64,000 nt of DNA from SB11 sp943370295 (lineage in GTDB: Bacteria; Bacteroidota; Bacteroidia; UBA8524): the NCBI GenBank assembly GCA_943370295.1, contig CALRQL020000005.1, positions 1 to 64,000 on the forward strand, in the 5' to 3' direction. The position numbers and the translations under genes were made by a program. The number at the start of each line of letters is the position of its first letter. Position 1 is the first letter of the stretch. The notes below the pieces were generated by a model that worked only from the letters and a program-made list of their open reading frames with translations, was not told the origin of the DNA and ran no database searches. Of the stretch, positions 36,795 through 45,653 are shown piece by piece.

Positions 36795-38060
36795 ATGCGT
36801 AATTTTATATTTTTAGTTGCTTTACTATTTGCCGCCTCACTAACGGCACAAAACATTAAGTATGCCCGCAACACCATCAACACCTTGTGCAGCGATGCTT
36901 ACCAAGGGCGTGGTTATGTAAAAAACGGCGACGGTAAGGCCGCTGAGTTTATTTATAAGGAGCTGAAAAAACTAAAGGGATTTGAGGTACAATACCAGCC
37001 CTTTGCATTTACTGTAAATACCTTCCCCTCGAAAATGGAGGTTGCCATTGACGGTAAAAAACTAAAGGCAGGAACGGACTACATGGTAACTCCCGAATGT
37101 CCAACGATAAAAGGTAATTACAAGGTTATAGTAGCCGCGCATACTATTTTTGAAACTGAAACTGCCTACAAAGCTTTTATACAAAATTTAAGTACTGATG
37201 CTGCCTCTTATTTGGTGGTTATTGATACGTTGCCGGCTAATTTGAGTGCAGAAGCTTTAGGTCGTTTAAAATTATTAAAGACAAACACCGTAAAGGTTGC
37301 TGGTTTTATTGATCTGACGAATAAAAAACTAATGTGGTCAGTTGGCATCGAGCAAGCAGCCACCGCTGAACTAATGGTAGCGGATAAAGCTTTTGACAGA
37401 CAAGCTAAAAAAATAAAACTGAATATTACGGCTGAATTAAAACCCCACAGTACCAACAACGTATTAGGTTTTATAAAAGGCACTGAAAACCCCGACAGTA
37501 TTATTGTGTTGAGTGCCCACTACGACCACTTGGGACGCATGGGTAAAAAAACCATTTTTCCGGGGGCTAATGACAATGCCAGCGGCATAGCCATAATGCT
37601 TGATTTGGCTAATTACTACAGCCAACACCCGCCAAAATGTTCGATGCTTTTTATTGGGTTTGCGGCTGAAGAAGCAGGACTTATCGGCAGTTATTATTAC
37701 GTGAACTACCCTGTTTACCCGTTAGAACGGATGAAGTTTTTAATAAACCTTGATTTGATTGGCACGGGTGAGAAAGGAATAATGGCGGTGAACGGCTTAG
37801 AATTTACTCCTGAGTATAACGCGCTTACGGCCATTAATACCGAAAAGGGGTATTTATCATCGGTACAGGCAAGGGGGAAAGCCGCCAACAGCGACCATTA
37901 CTGGTTTACTGAAAAAGGGGTTCGGGCTTTCTTTTTTTATTTGATGGGTGATTTCCCGTATTACCACGACCCCGAGGACCGTGCTGAAATTTTGCCTCTA
38001 ACAGAGTACGAAGATACTTTCAGGCTTATTCGGGATTTCATGGAACACTTACAGCAGTAA
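36795..38060 (+). CDS. Secreted M28-family metallopeptidase
   Basis: The 421-residue exported peptidase has a signal peptide (MRNFIFLVALLFAASLTAQ). The M28 co-catalytic zinc motifs are visible: SAHYDHLG, GANDNASGIA and FAAEEAGLIGS, with the later metal-ligand His in DHYWF or YYHDPED. It lacks a T9SS C-terminal domain, so it is likely periplasmic. Aminopeptidase activity is inferred from family. Confidence 0.9.
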   Translation: MRNFIFLVALLFAASLTAQNIKYARNTINTLCSDAYQGRGYVKNGDGKAAEFIYKELKKLKGFEVQYQPFAFTVNTFPSKMEVAIDGKKLKAGTDYMVTPECPTIKGNYKVIVAAHTIFETETAYKAFIQNLSTDAASYLVVIDTLPANLSAEALGRLKLLKTNTVKVAGFIDLTNKKLMWSVGIEQAATAELMVADKAFDRQAKKIKLNITAELKPHSTNNVLGFIKGTENPDSIIVLSAHYDHLGRMGKKTIFPGANDNASGIAIMLDLANYYSQHPPKCSMLFIGFAAEEAGLIGSYYYVNYPVYPLERMKFLINLDLIGTGEKGIMAVNGLEFTPEYNALTAINTEKGYLSSVQARGKAANSDHYWFTEKGVRAFFFYLMGDFPYYHDPEDRAEILPLTEYEDTFRLIRDFMEHLQQ

Positions 38061-38063
38061 GCC

Positions 38064-38549
38064 TTACTTCTTTTCAAACCCCAGCGAAATAGAATTAATA
38101 CAATACCGCAAACCTGTGGTATCGGGTCCATCATCAAACACATGGCCTAAATGACCGCTGCAACGGGCACACTGTACTTCAATACGTTTCATACCGTGTG
38201 AATAATCAGGGATGGTTTTAATTTTACTACTGTCTATCGCTTTAAAAAAGCTGGGCCAACCGCATCCTGCATCAAACTTTGTAGCAGAGTAAAACAACTC
38301 ATTCCCGCAGGCTTTGCACACATACACCCCCGAATCCCAAAACTGGTCGTACTCACCTGTATAAGGTATCTCGGTGGCCTTTTCGCGCAACACTTTATAT
38401 TCATCCTCGGTAAGTTGCTTGCGCCACTCTTCCTCAGTTTTTTCAACCCTTTCGGCTTGTTCAGCTTTTGTAACCTGAACAGATTTTTTAGCACACGAAG
38501 CTGAAAAAATCACAATTATTATCACAACAATAGCATGTATAATTTTCAT
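38064..38549 (-). CDS. msrB: Peptide-methionine (R)-S-oxide reductase lipoprotein
   Basis: MsrB repairs methionine-R-sulfoxide. The 161-residue protein has a lipoprotein signal ending in FSASC, then KQLTEDEYKVLREKATEIPYTGEY. The zinc ligands CKAC and CARC and the catalytic Cys in LRYCINSISLGF are all present. The envelope location suggests repair of oxidised periplasmic proteins. It converges with the M28 gene at a 3-bp gap. Confidence 0.95.
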   Translation of the reverse strand: MKIIHAIVVIIIVIFSASCAKKSVQVTKAEQAERVEKTEEEWRKQLTEDEYKVLREKATEIPYTGEYDQFWDSGVYVCKACGNELFYSATKFDAGCGWPSFFKAIDSSKIKTIPDYSHGMKRIEVQCARCSGHLGHVFDDGPDTTGLRYCINSISLGFEKK

Positions 38550-38577
38550 CGTATTTTTAATTTTTTGTAAATAAAAA

Positions 38578-38614
38578 GCCCGGCCCGTTCTGGTTAATGA
38601 AACGTGGGCCGGGC
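38578..38614 (-). terminator. Terminator of the fasciclin gene
   Basis: A perfect 9-bp GC-rich stem (GCCCGGCCC and GGGCCGGGC) is followed on the minus strand by TTTTTATTT. It lies 17 bp past the stop. Confidence 0.85.
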
Positions 38615-38631
38615 ATAAATAAACGGGGAGA

Positions 38632-39195
38632 TTATGGTAATAAAACTTTGTCTACAACGTGTATCACACCGTTAGATTGTTTAACATTATAGGTGCTAAT
38701 GTTTGCAGTGTTTCCTTTGGCATCGGTAACAGTAATGTTAAAATCGCCGTTCATCATAAAGGTAAGTTCGCCACCGGCAACGGTTTTCAGGGTTGCTTTG
38801 CCGTTTCCTTTTTTGATTAGTTTTTTTAGCGCATCAAAATCATAATTGCCTGCCACTACATGGTAAGTAAGTACACTTACTAATGTAGCTTTATTTTCAG
38901 GTTTCAAAAGTGTTTCAACGGTACCGGCAGGTAAGTTTTCAAACGCATCGTTGGTGGGAGCAAATACGGTAAACGGCCCTGTGCCTTTTAAGGTTTCTAC
39001 CAAACCGCCTGCTTTTACAGCAGCTACTAACGTGGTGTGGTCGGCAGAGTTTACAGCATTGTCAATAATATCTTTGTTAGGGTACATTTCTTGGCCGCCC
39101 ACTTTGGTAGTTTGGGCAGTTGCGGCTGCAAGTCCGGCTATTGCAAATGCAGTTACCAGTAAGGTTTTCTTCAAACTCATTGTCAAGTTTTTCAT
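38632..39195 (-). CDS. Secreted fasciclin-domain protein
   Basis: Fasciclin (FAS1) domains mediate adhesion. The chosen ATG leads a signal peptide (KKTLLVTAFAIAGLAAATAQ). One FAS1 domain fills residues about 45-185: FTVFAPTNDAFENLPAGTVETL (H1), LVSVLTYHVVAGNYDF, and VKQSNGVIHVVDKVLLP (H2). An alternative ATG five codons later is possible. Length is normal for a single-domain bacterial protein. Confidence 0.92.
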   Translation of the reverse strand: MKNLTMSLKKTLLVTAFAIAGLAAATAQTTKVGGQEMYPNKDIIDNAVNSADHTTLVAAVKAGGLVETLKGTGPFTVFAPTNDAFENLPAGTVETLLKPENKATLVSVLTYHVVAGNYDFDALKKLIKKGNGKATLKTVAGGELTFMMNGDFNITVTDAKGNTANISTYNVKQSNGVIHVVDKVLLP

Positions 39196-39270
39196 GGTGT
39201 ATTGTCTGTTTTGATTGTTTGACAATACCTACGGAGAAACTTCACCCTACGGTTTTATAAATCGTAAAAT

Positions 39271-39423
39271 TTATCTTAACTGTTTATAAATGAAACTCTT
39301 AATTACCCTTCGGTGCGGCATAAAACTGCGCCACATTTCTATAGTTTTACCATCCGTTTGCGATGTCATAGTATTCATACCTAGTATGTGTTTAGAGGGT
39401 ATATCAAGTATTTTAATGTTCAT
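39271..39423 (-). pseudogene. N-terminal fragment of a GyrI-like/AraC effector-binding protein
   Basis: A 50-residue frame reads MNIKILDIPSKHILGMNTMT then SQTDGKTIEMWRSFMPHRR and stops after RVIKSFIYKQLR. The ...DGKTxExWRSFMPRR pattern is typical of the start of about 155-residue GyrI-like small-molecule-binding proteins. The rest of the domain is missing in all frames before the fasciclin gene. It overlaps the upstream gene by 11 bp. Most likely a decayed gene. Confidence 0.55.
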
Positions 39424-40453
39424 TATTTAGTAATTCTTCGTTTTCTATCTGAAAATCAGCTTCTGTATAAATGTCCCAAACTTGGGTTGAAGAACGGTTA
39501 TAAATAAAAAAAGTGAAAAAGTGTTGCCAGAATAATTTTTCTGTTTTCGGCATTCTTTTGAAAACCTCTTGGAATTTTAAATTAAAAATAGGAGTATAAG
39601 GCAATTGTAGCCCCGCGGCAACAGGTTTAAACATGGGTGCCAGGGCAGTAAACGTAATTTCGGCGCCAGATTCTTTTGCTTCCCATTCAGAATATATCCG
39701 CAGCACATCAATGGTGTCCGGATTAAACCCGTAAGTCGTAACCGAATCAATTAAATCATAGATATCATCGGGATTATTTGGGTTAGGATGTTGCGTGTTC
39801 ACTTTTATACTTACCCTATCCAAAATTTCTTCAATTGTATAGGTAGTGGTCAAGGAATCGTATCGATATGCTTTTAACTGCCCACTAATCCCGTAATTAT
39901 AAAATTTTATACCCAGATCCCTTATCTCTGATTTACAAAAGTCTATTAGGCCTTTACCTGTTATGGTCGTGAAATTCTTAGCTAAATAATAGTCTATTAT
40001 ATTATTGTAATATTTATCCATCTGTTTTCTCACTTTATTTAAACTCACATACACTATCATCCCGTTTGAATACTCAAGTTTTAATGCACTGTTATCCTGA
40101 AAACACAGCTCCGAAGGGTAGTACAATCCTTCGTAAATAAACGTATCTATCAGATCATATATATCGTCAGGATTCATTGGGTTACTGATTTTAACATATC
40201 TCTTCTTATAAAGATTATCATAAAAATCCTGTAAGGGGTGTAATTCTTTTAATCCTGAATCTTTATAGATGGGTAGTTTTCCTTCATCAATATTTTCTTT
40301 TATTTTATCCATCATCCTCCATGAATGTACGGTAGTATAATTCAGCAGGTCGATAAAATTAAAGTTGGCACGGGCAGGTTCAGGCATTTGCGAAAACAGG
40401 TCAGCAGAAATTAAAAAAAAGAGTGTCGTTACAAATAGTTTAAGGTGTTTCAT
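39413..40453 (-). CDS. Secreted protein, possibly GldN/PorN-like
   Basis: The chosen ATG leads a signal peptide (MKHLKLFVTTLFFLISADLFSQ region). Weak similarities to T9SS component GldN/PorN are HSWRMMDKIKENIDEGKLPIY (GldN has a WRxxDxREKxNxPLYY segment) and, near residue 290, an EITFTALAPMFKP segment where GldN has a conserved IAP strand. The protein contains an internal duplication of NPxNPDDIYDLID about 120 residues apart. No gldK-M neighbours are present. The GldN link is inference from short motifs and could be wrong. Confidence 0.55.
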   Translation of the reverse strand: MKHLKLFVTTLFFLISADLFSQMPEPARANFNFIDLLNYTTVHSWRMMDKIKENIDEGKLPIYKDSGLKELHPLQDFYDNLYKKRYVKISNPMNPDDIYDLIDTFIYEGLYYPSELCFQDNSALKLEYSNGMIVYVSLNKVRKQMDKYYNNIIDYYLAKNFTTITGKGLIDFCKSEIRDLGIKFYNYGISGQLKAYRYDSLTTTYTIEEILDRVSIKVNTQHPNPNNPDDIYDLIDSVTTYGFNPDTIDVLRIYSEWEAKESGAEITFTALAPMFKPVAAGLQLPYTPIFNLKFQEVFKRMPKTEKLFWQHFFTFFIYNRSSTQVWDIYTEADFQIENEELLNNEH

Positions 40454-40601
40454 ACAGAAAGAAATAGCAAACTTGGGCAAAAGATACGTAAAGCCTAAAT
40501 GATTACCCTTTTTAAACATATTCCCTCGATATTTACAACGTTTCTATCACAAACACACCCTTTCGTACGTTTACTTAATGCAACTTAAAGGTATCCATCA
40601 C

Positions 40602-40609
40602 TATCTTTG
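40602..40609 (+). promoter_or_regulatory. Candidate -7 element for the DUF4175 gene
   Basis: TATCTTTG matches TAnnTTTG, 27 bp before the chosen ATG. This favours the ATG over the TTG located inside the element. Confidence 0.5.
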
Positions 40610-40636
40610 GTAATAAATTTGAGGGTTAACAGGCAA

Positions 40637-43600
40637 ATGGCACAAGGCACTAATTATGAAATACTGATAGCCAAGCTGGATGAGTTTATACGCAAGTATT
40701 ACAAAAACAAACTCATACGCGGCACTATATATACCATAGGCATACTGCTGCTGGCCTTTTTGGCAGCATCGGTACTTGAGTACTACGGACGTTTGAACAG
40801 CGCATGGCGCGGTATTTTGTTTTTCGGTACGCTGGGTCTTACCGGTTATGTGCTTACCCGTTTCATTTTTATTCCTCTTGCCAAGCTGTACCGCATCGGT
40901 CAGTTAATCAGTTACGAGCAAGCCTCAGCGATTATCGGCCAACACTTTACTGATGTTCAGGATAAACTGCTAAACACCCTGCAACTGAAACACAGTGCTG
41001 ATAACGCCCCCACACAATCAGTGTTGATAGAAGCCAGTATCAACCAAAAAATTGCCGAATTACAGCCCGTCCCCTTTAAAGCCGCCATTAACCTCAACGC
41101 CAACTATAAATACGCCAAATACGCTCTTATCCCCTTATTGCTGTTTATTGTCGTGCTGTTTACCAACAGCCGCATTATTACCGAGGGAACCAACCGCATA
41201 GTTAACTACGGGACATTTTTTGAAAAACAAGCCCCGTTTACCTTCAGCATTTTGAACAAAGCCCTGCAAACCATGCAAAACGAGGACTTTGTATTGAAAC
41301 TGAAAGTAAGTGGTGATGAATTGCCCGCCGAAGTGTTTTTGGAGATTGACGGTAACCGCTTTAAAATGGAGAAAGACGACAAGCTAAACTTTAGCTACAC
41401 GTTTAAAAACCTACAAAAAACCACTGATTTCCGATTTTTTGCCAGCGAATACTACTCAAAAGAAAGCAGCTTAAAAGTACTGCCTAAGCCTTTGGTAAGC
41501 GGTTTCCAAACTGTATTGGAATACCCCGCCTATTTAGGCAAAGCTTCTGAAACCATACAAAATGCCGGCGACCTTACCCTGCCCCAAGGCACTGTGGTAA
41601 AATGGAAATTTACCACCCGTAATGCCGAGCAGTTAAACGTTAAATTTAAAGACACTCTTTTACAAATACTGCCCAAAAACGGCAACCGTTTTGAGTTTTC
41701 GCGTCGCTTTATGGGTGAGAATTATTACATCGTAAAAGCCGCTAACCGCGAGGTAAGCAGCAACGATTCGGTATTGTACAACATTACCGTAATACCCGAT
41801 GCCTACCCTACCATTAAAGTAGAAGAAACCCGCGACAGCTTTAGTACCAAGCTGGTGTATTTTGCCGGTGAAGCCGCCGATGATTACGGAATCAACCGCA
41901 TTACTTTCAATTACAAGTTTTTGAAAAGCGAAGACCCTGTGAAAAAGAGCCAACCCATGCAAACCATCGGGATTAGCTCAACAGGGGCACAAGACCGCCG
42001 CTTCTACCACATTTGGGATTTGGCGCAGATAAACCTGCAACCTGCCGAAGAAATTGAATACTACTTTGAAGTGTTTGATAACGATGGTGTGAACGGAATA
42101 AAAAGCACCAAAAGCATGGTGAAAACCTTCCGCGCACCTACCCTAAAAGAGATTGAAGCCGATATTACCCAAAGCAGCGAGGCATTGAAAGACAAGATGA
42201 CCGAGGCGATGGAGCAAACCAAGAAGATTGACAAACAAATACGCGACCTTCAAAAGAAACTGGTTGAAAAGAAAAATCTTACTTGGGAGGACAAGAAGCA
42301 GATTGAGGATTTATTGAAAAAGCAGCGCGACCTTGAAAAGCAGATTGAAGAATTGAAGATGGAGAACCTTGAGAAGAACATCAAGGAGAACGAATACAAG
42401 AAGCTGGACCAAGAGATGCTGGATAAGCAAAAGGAACTGAACAAGTTGTTTGACGAGGTATTTGACGACAAGATGAAGGAGATGATGAAGCAACTTGAAC
42501 AACTGATGCAGCAAGAGAACAAAGACCAGTTGAAAGAAGAGTTGGACAAGATGGAGTTGAACACCAAAGATGCCAACAAACAACTTGACCGTATGCTGGA
42601 GTTGTACAAGCAAATGGAGGTAGAGAAGAAGTTTGACGAGGCTTTGGAAAAAATGGATGAGCTGGCCGATAAGCAGGAAAACCTTGCGGATGAAACTGAA
42701 AAGCAACCCGATGCAACTAAAGACCCTGAAAAACAAAAAGAACTGGAGCAAAAGCAAGAAGATCTGAATCAGGAGTTTAAAGACCTGCAAAAAGATATTG
42801 ATGCGCTTGAAAAACTAAACGAAGAGTTGGAAGAACCCAAAGAGTTGGGGTTGGATGAGAAGGATATGGAAGAGGTTGAGAAGGACATGGAGGGCAGTAA
42901 GAAAGACCTTGAAAAGAAAGACAACAAAGAGGCTACAAAAAAACAACGCAAGGCTGCCAAAAAGATGAAGGAGAAAAAAGAGGAGTTGCAGCAGCAGATG
43001 GAAGCCAAAGACAAAGAGCAGCACGTTGAAGACTACAACACCTTGCGTGAGATAATGGACAATTTGGTGGAGCTTTCGTTTGAGCAGGAGAAGGTGATGG
43101 AAGCCATGCGCAGCGTTACAGGCTACAATCCCCAGCTGGTAGAGCTTACCCAAAAACAACGCAAAATAAAAGACGACGCAAAGATTATTGAAGACAGCTT
43201 GCTGGCTTTGAGCAAACGTGTGGTGCAAATGCGTACCTATATCAACAAAGAAGTTGGCGAAATGAACGCCAACATGGATAAATCGTTGAAATCATTAGGA
43301 TTGCGCCAAATACAGCTGGGACGCAGCTACCAGCAGTATGTGATGACCAATATGAACAACCTTGCCGTGATGTTGAGCGAAGTGTTGAAGAATATGCAGG
43401 AAGATATGAGCGGACAAAACGGCAAAGGCGAACAACAGGATAATAACGCCCGTAAAAAGAAGAAAAAAGGCAAAGACGCTTCTGCCCTACGCCAAATGCA
43501 GGAAGAGCTTAATAAGCAGTTGAAGGACATGAAGGAGGGCAAAAACAAAGGCAAGGGCGATAAGGGTAAAGATGGAGAAAAAGGCAAGGACGGGGAGAAA

Positions 43601-44095
43601 AACAAAGGCGAAAACGGCAAAAACGGACAGGGCGAGAACGGAGAAGAAGGCGAAGGCGGCATGAGCAGCAAGGATTGGGCTAAAATGGCCGCCCAGCAAG
43701 AAGCATTGCGCCGTTACCTGAGCGAACTGGAGAAACAACTGAAAGAAGAAGGAGGAGAAGGTGCTTTGGGCGATTTGAAGAAAACGCAGGAAATGATGGA
43801 AGAAGTGGAAAAGGACTTGGTGAACAAAAAACTAACCCTTGAAACACTGAAACGCCAGCAAGAGATACTTACCCGTATGTTGGAACACGAACGCGCCGAA
43901 AAAGAACGCGAAACCGATAACCAACGTAAGAGCAACGAGGGTAAAGAGCTGGAACGCAAACTGCCCCCGAGCGTTGAAGAATACCTGAAACAAAAGAACC
44001 GCGAGCAGGAATTGCTAAAAACCATTCCGCCTAATTTGAAGGATTATTATAAAAACAAAACCCGCGAGTACTTTAAAGAAATTGGCGGCGAATAA
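40637..44095 (+). CDS. DUF4175-like membrane protein with a long coiled coil
   Basis: The 1152-residue protein has two or three N-terminal membrane segments (GILLLAFLAASVLEYY, ALIPLLLFIVVLFT), then an Ig-like periplasmic-type region (residues about 200-510), then about 550 residues of Glu/Lys/Gln-rich coiled coil, with a Gly-Lys-Asn-rich linker (KGKDGEKGKDGEKNKGENGK) and a final helical part. This matches the Bacteroidota DUF4175 family, whose role is unknown. The ATG near MAQGTNYE was preferred to an upstream TTG. Shadow frames rich in Leu or Ser on the other strand reflect this bias. Confidence 0.85.
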   Translation: MAQGTNYEILIAKLDEFIRKYYKNKLIRGTIYTIGILLLAFLAASVLEYYGRLNSAWRGILFFGTLGLTGYVLTRFIFIPLAKLYRIGQLISYEQASAIIGQHFTDVQDKLLNTLQLKHSADNAPTQSVLIEASINQKIAELQPVPFKAAINLNANYKYAKYALIPLLLFIVVLFTNSRIITEGTNRIVNYGTFFEKQAPFTFSILNKALQTMQNEDFVLKLKVSGDELPAEVFLEIDGNRFKMEKDDKLNFSYTFKNLQKTTDFRFFASEYYSKESSLKVLPKPLVSGFQTVLEYPAYLGKASETIQNAGDLTLPQGTVVKWKFTTRNAEQLNVKFKDTLLQILPKNGNRFEFSRRFMGENYYIVKAANREVSSNDSVLYNITVIPDAYPTIKVEETRDSFSTKLVYFAGEAADDYGINRITFNYKFLKSEDPVKKSQPMQTIGISSTGAQDRRFYHIWDLAQINLQPAEEIEYYFEVFDNDGVNGIKSTKSMVKTFRAPTLKEIEADITQSSEALKDKMTEAMEQTKKIDKQIRDLQKKLVEKKNLTWEDKKQIEDLLKKQRDLEKQIEELKMENLEKNIKENEYKKLDQEMLDKQKELNKLFDEVFDDKMKEMMKQLEQLMQQENKDQLKEELDKMELNTKDANKQLDRMLELYKQMEVEKKFDEALEKMDELADKQENLADETEKQPDATKDPEKQKELEQKQEDLNQEFKDLQKDIDALEKLNEELEEPKELGLDEKDMEEVEKDMEGSKKDLEKKDNKEATKKQRKAAKKMKEKKEELQQQMEAKDKEQHVEDYNTLREIMDNLVELSFEQEKVMEAMRSVTGYNPQLVELTQKQRKIKDDAKIIEDSLLALSKRVVQMRTYINKEVGEMNANMDKSLKSLGLRQIQLGRSYQQYVMTNMNNLAVMLSEVLKNMQEDMSGQNGKGEQQDNNARKKKKKGKDASALRQMQEELNKQLKDMKEGKNKGKGDKGKDGEKGKDGEKNKGENGKNGQGENGEEGEGGMSSKDWAKMAAQQEALRRYLSELEKQLKEEGGEGALGDLKKTQEMMEEVEKDLVNKKLTLETLKRQQEILTRMLEHERAEKERETDNQRKSNEGKELERKLPPSVEEYLKQKNREQELLKTIPPNLKDYYKNKTREYFKEIGGE

Positions 44096-44117
44096 CCCCT
44101 TAAAAGCAGCAAATACC

Positions 44118-44125
44118 TACTTTTG
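44118..44125 (+). promoter_or_regulatory. Candidate -7 element with almost no leader
   Basis: TACTTTTG fits TAnnTTTG and ends 4 bp before the next ATG. The -33 region is poor. Confidence 0.35.
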
Positions 44126-44129
44126 AAGC

Positions 44130-44765
44130 ATGAACCAGGTATTTGCTGCAAATCTTCCTTTACTGAAAAACATATACGGCGAAGCTGCCATTGATGAAAA
44201 AGAGACAACCCTGCAACGGTTGTTTATGGAAACCGAAACCGCTTGGCAAGCCAACCTGAAACGCCTGAAAGGTTTCACGGTTAAATACATACTGATTACA
44301 GAAGCTCCTTGTACTGAGGGGGACAATACCCAATATTTTTACAACCGCATCGAAAGCTCGTTCCATACCAAAATATGGAAAGGTGTGTTTGGAGATGCTC
44401 CTATCCCTGAGGATATGGAAACAGCCTATAAAATGCTGTCTGAAAAAGGCTTTTTGTTGATTGACTCTATCCCCTTCTCGCTAAAGTTTGCAGGCAAACG
44501 CGATAAGAAACCTTATACCACGCTAATTGCCAACAACACTGCCGTGCTGGCTGAAAAACTAAGCAATAAAGACCTTACCATTGCCCCTGATGCCATTGCT
44601 GCTTTTGCTTTTAAAGTGAACGCACAAAAGATGATTGCAGCCACGGGTGGTAAACTAACCCTTGCAAACGGGCAGGAAATACTTTTGAGTGCTGATAACA
44701 TCGCCGCCGATGCTTCGGGTTATACCAACAGTGCGTTGCTGCACAAAATATTCGGGTTGGGGTAA
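44130..44765 (+). CDS. Hypothetical protein, possible uracil-DNA-glycosylase-like fold
   Basis: A 211-residue cytoplasmic protein. The segment VKYILITEAPCTEGDNTQYFYN resembles the beta-strand and active-site loop GEAPG..D..YFY region of the UDG superfamily, and LIDSIPFSLKFAG could be the next strand. The catalytic His motif is not obvious. The resemblance is weak, so function is left open. It is just downstream of the DUF4175 gene. Confidence 0.6.
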   Translation: MNQVFAANLPLLKNIYGEAAIDEKETTLQRLFMETETAWQANLKRLKGFTVKYILITEAPCTEGDNTQYFYNRIESSFHTKIWKGVFGDAPIPEDMETAYKMLSEKGFLLIDSIPFSLKFAGKRDKKPYTTLIANNTAVLAEKLSNKDLTIAPDAIAAFAFKVNAQKMIAATGGKLTLANGQEILLSADNIAADASGYTNSALLHKIFGLG

Positions 44766-44776
44766 TACTTCAAAAA

Positions 44777-44904
44777 CATCCCCCTCCTGTATCCTCCCCA
44801 ATGGGAGGACATTGTGGTGCAATCGTATCACACAGACTACTATCGCGTATTCAACAAACGCTCACTGTTCAATATCCCCCGCAAGCGGGGGCAGGGGGTG
44901 GATT
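44777..44904. repeat. Intergenic hairpin-rich repeat element
   Basis: The stretch starts CCCCCTCCTGTATCC and ends GCAGGGGGTGG, giving imperfect inverted ends. It contains two internal hairpins, CCTCCC-CAAT-GGGAGG and CCCCCGC-AA-GCGGGGG. The GC-rich ends and inner AT-rich part resemble short intergenic repeats common in this phylum. It lies between convergent genes and could also terminate both. Copy number elsewhere cannot be assessed. Confidence 0.55.
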
Positions 44905-44912
44905 AAACTATA

Positions 44913-45602
44913 CTAAATCTCAAAGTTAATTCCGTCTTTTTCCAGTTGTTGGTAGCGTTGTTTATTGAAGCTGAACAGCTTACCGGGACGACCTGCCCCT
45001 TCTGATTTAGCAATCTCGTTGGTAGCATCTAAAATTCCCAATGCCATCACCTTTTTTGAGAAATTGCGGCGGTCAATCTCCCTATCCAGCAAAGTGGTGT
45101 ACAATCTCTCCAAATCAGCAAATGGAAACTTCTTATCCAGCAACTCAAACCCAATGGGTTGGTACCTTATTTTAGCCCGTACACGGTTAATACCCGTTTG
45201 CAAAATTTCAGCATGGTCAAACGCCAGCGAAGGCAACTCTTTTATATTGAACCACTGCGCGTTTTCAGCATCGGCACTGGCTTTTAATTTTTGATAATCG
45301 GCTGATTTAACCAATGCAAAATAAGCCACCGAAACCACCCTGTAGCGCGAGTCGCGGTTAGGGTTGCCAAACGTGTACAACTGCTCAAGGTAGTTCACAC
45401 TAATACCTGTTTCCTCGGCAAGTTCGCGGTGCACGGCATCTTCAAGGCTTTCATCCGTATGCACAAAGCCCCCCGGCAGCGCCCAGTTGCCTTTATAGTC
45501 GCCATATTTGCGCTGCACCAGCAATACCGATACTCCGTCGCTTTTTGAGTAGCCAAAAACAACGGCATCAACAGCCACTTTTATATTTTGGGGTGCATTC
45601 AT
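44913..45602 (-). CDS. NrtR-like Nudix hydrolase / winged-helix regulator
   Basis: The 229-residue protein has an N-terminal Nudix domain with a complete box, GGFVHTDESLEDAVHRELAEETGI, so hydrolase activity may persist. A C-terminal winged-helix region follows (RRNFSKKVMALGILDATNEIAK, then GRPGKLFSFNKQRYQQLE). NrtR proteins repress NAD synthesis or related genes and sense ADP-ribose-like ligands. The ATG at residue 15 of the longest frame was chosen. It is divergent from the nucleotidyltransferase/methyltransferase gene with only 51 bp between them, suggesting shared control. Confidence 0.88.
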   Translation of the reverse strand: MNAPQNIKVAVDAVVFGYSKSDGVSVLLVQRKYGDYKGNWALPGGFVHTDESLEDAVHRELAEETGISVNYLEQLYTFGNPNRDSRYRVVSVAYFALVKSADYQKLKASADAENAQWFNIKELPSLAFDHAEILQTGINRVRAKIRYQPIGFELLDKKFPFADLERLYTTLLDREIDRRNFSKKVMALGILDATNEIAKSEGAGRPGKLFSFNKQRYQQLEKDGINFEI

Positions 45603-45612
45603 TTGGTGTTGC

Positions 45613-45638
45613 AAGATAAAACAAGCAAATAGTATCTT
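45613..45638. promoter_or_regulatory. Candidate operator in the Nudix/methyltransferase divergent region
   Basis: AAGATA and TATCTT form a 6-bp inverted repeat with 14-bp spacing (centres about two helical turns apart), in the 51-bp gap between the divergent starts. This is a plausible binding site for the NrtR-like protein, by position only. Confidence 0.35.
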
Positions 45639-45653
45639 CCGCACACAGTTATT

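Noticed and set aside
42250..43738. Several Leu-, Ser- and Phe-rich minus-strand frames
   Set aside because: They are antisense to the charged coiled coil of the DUF4175 gene and reflect its codon bias.
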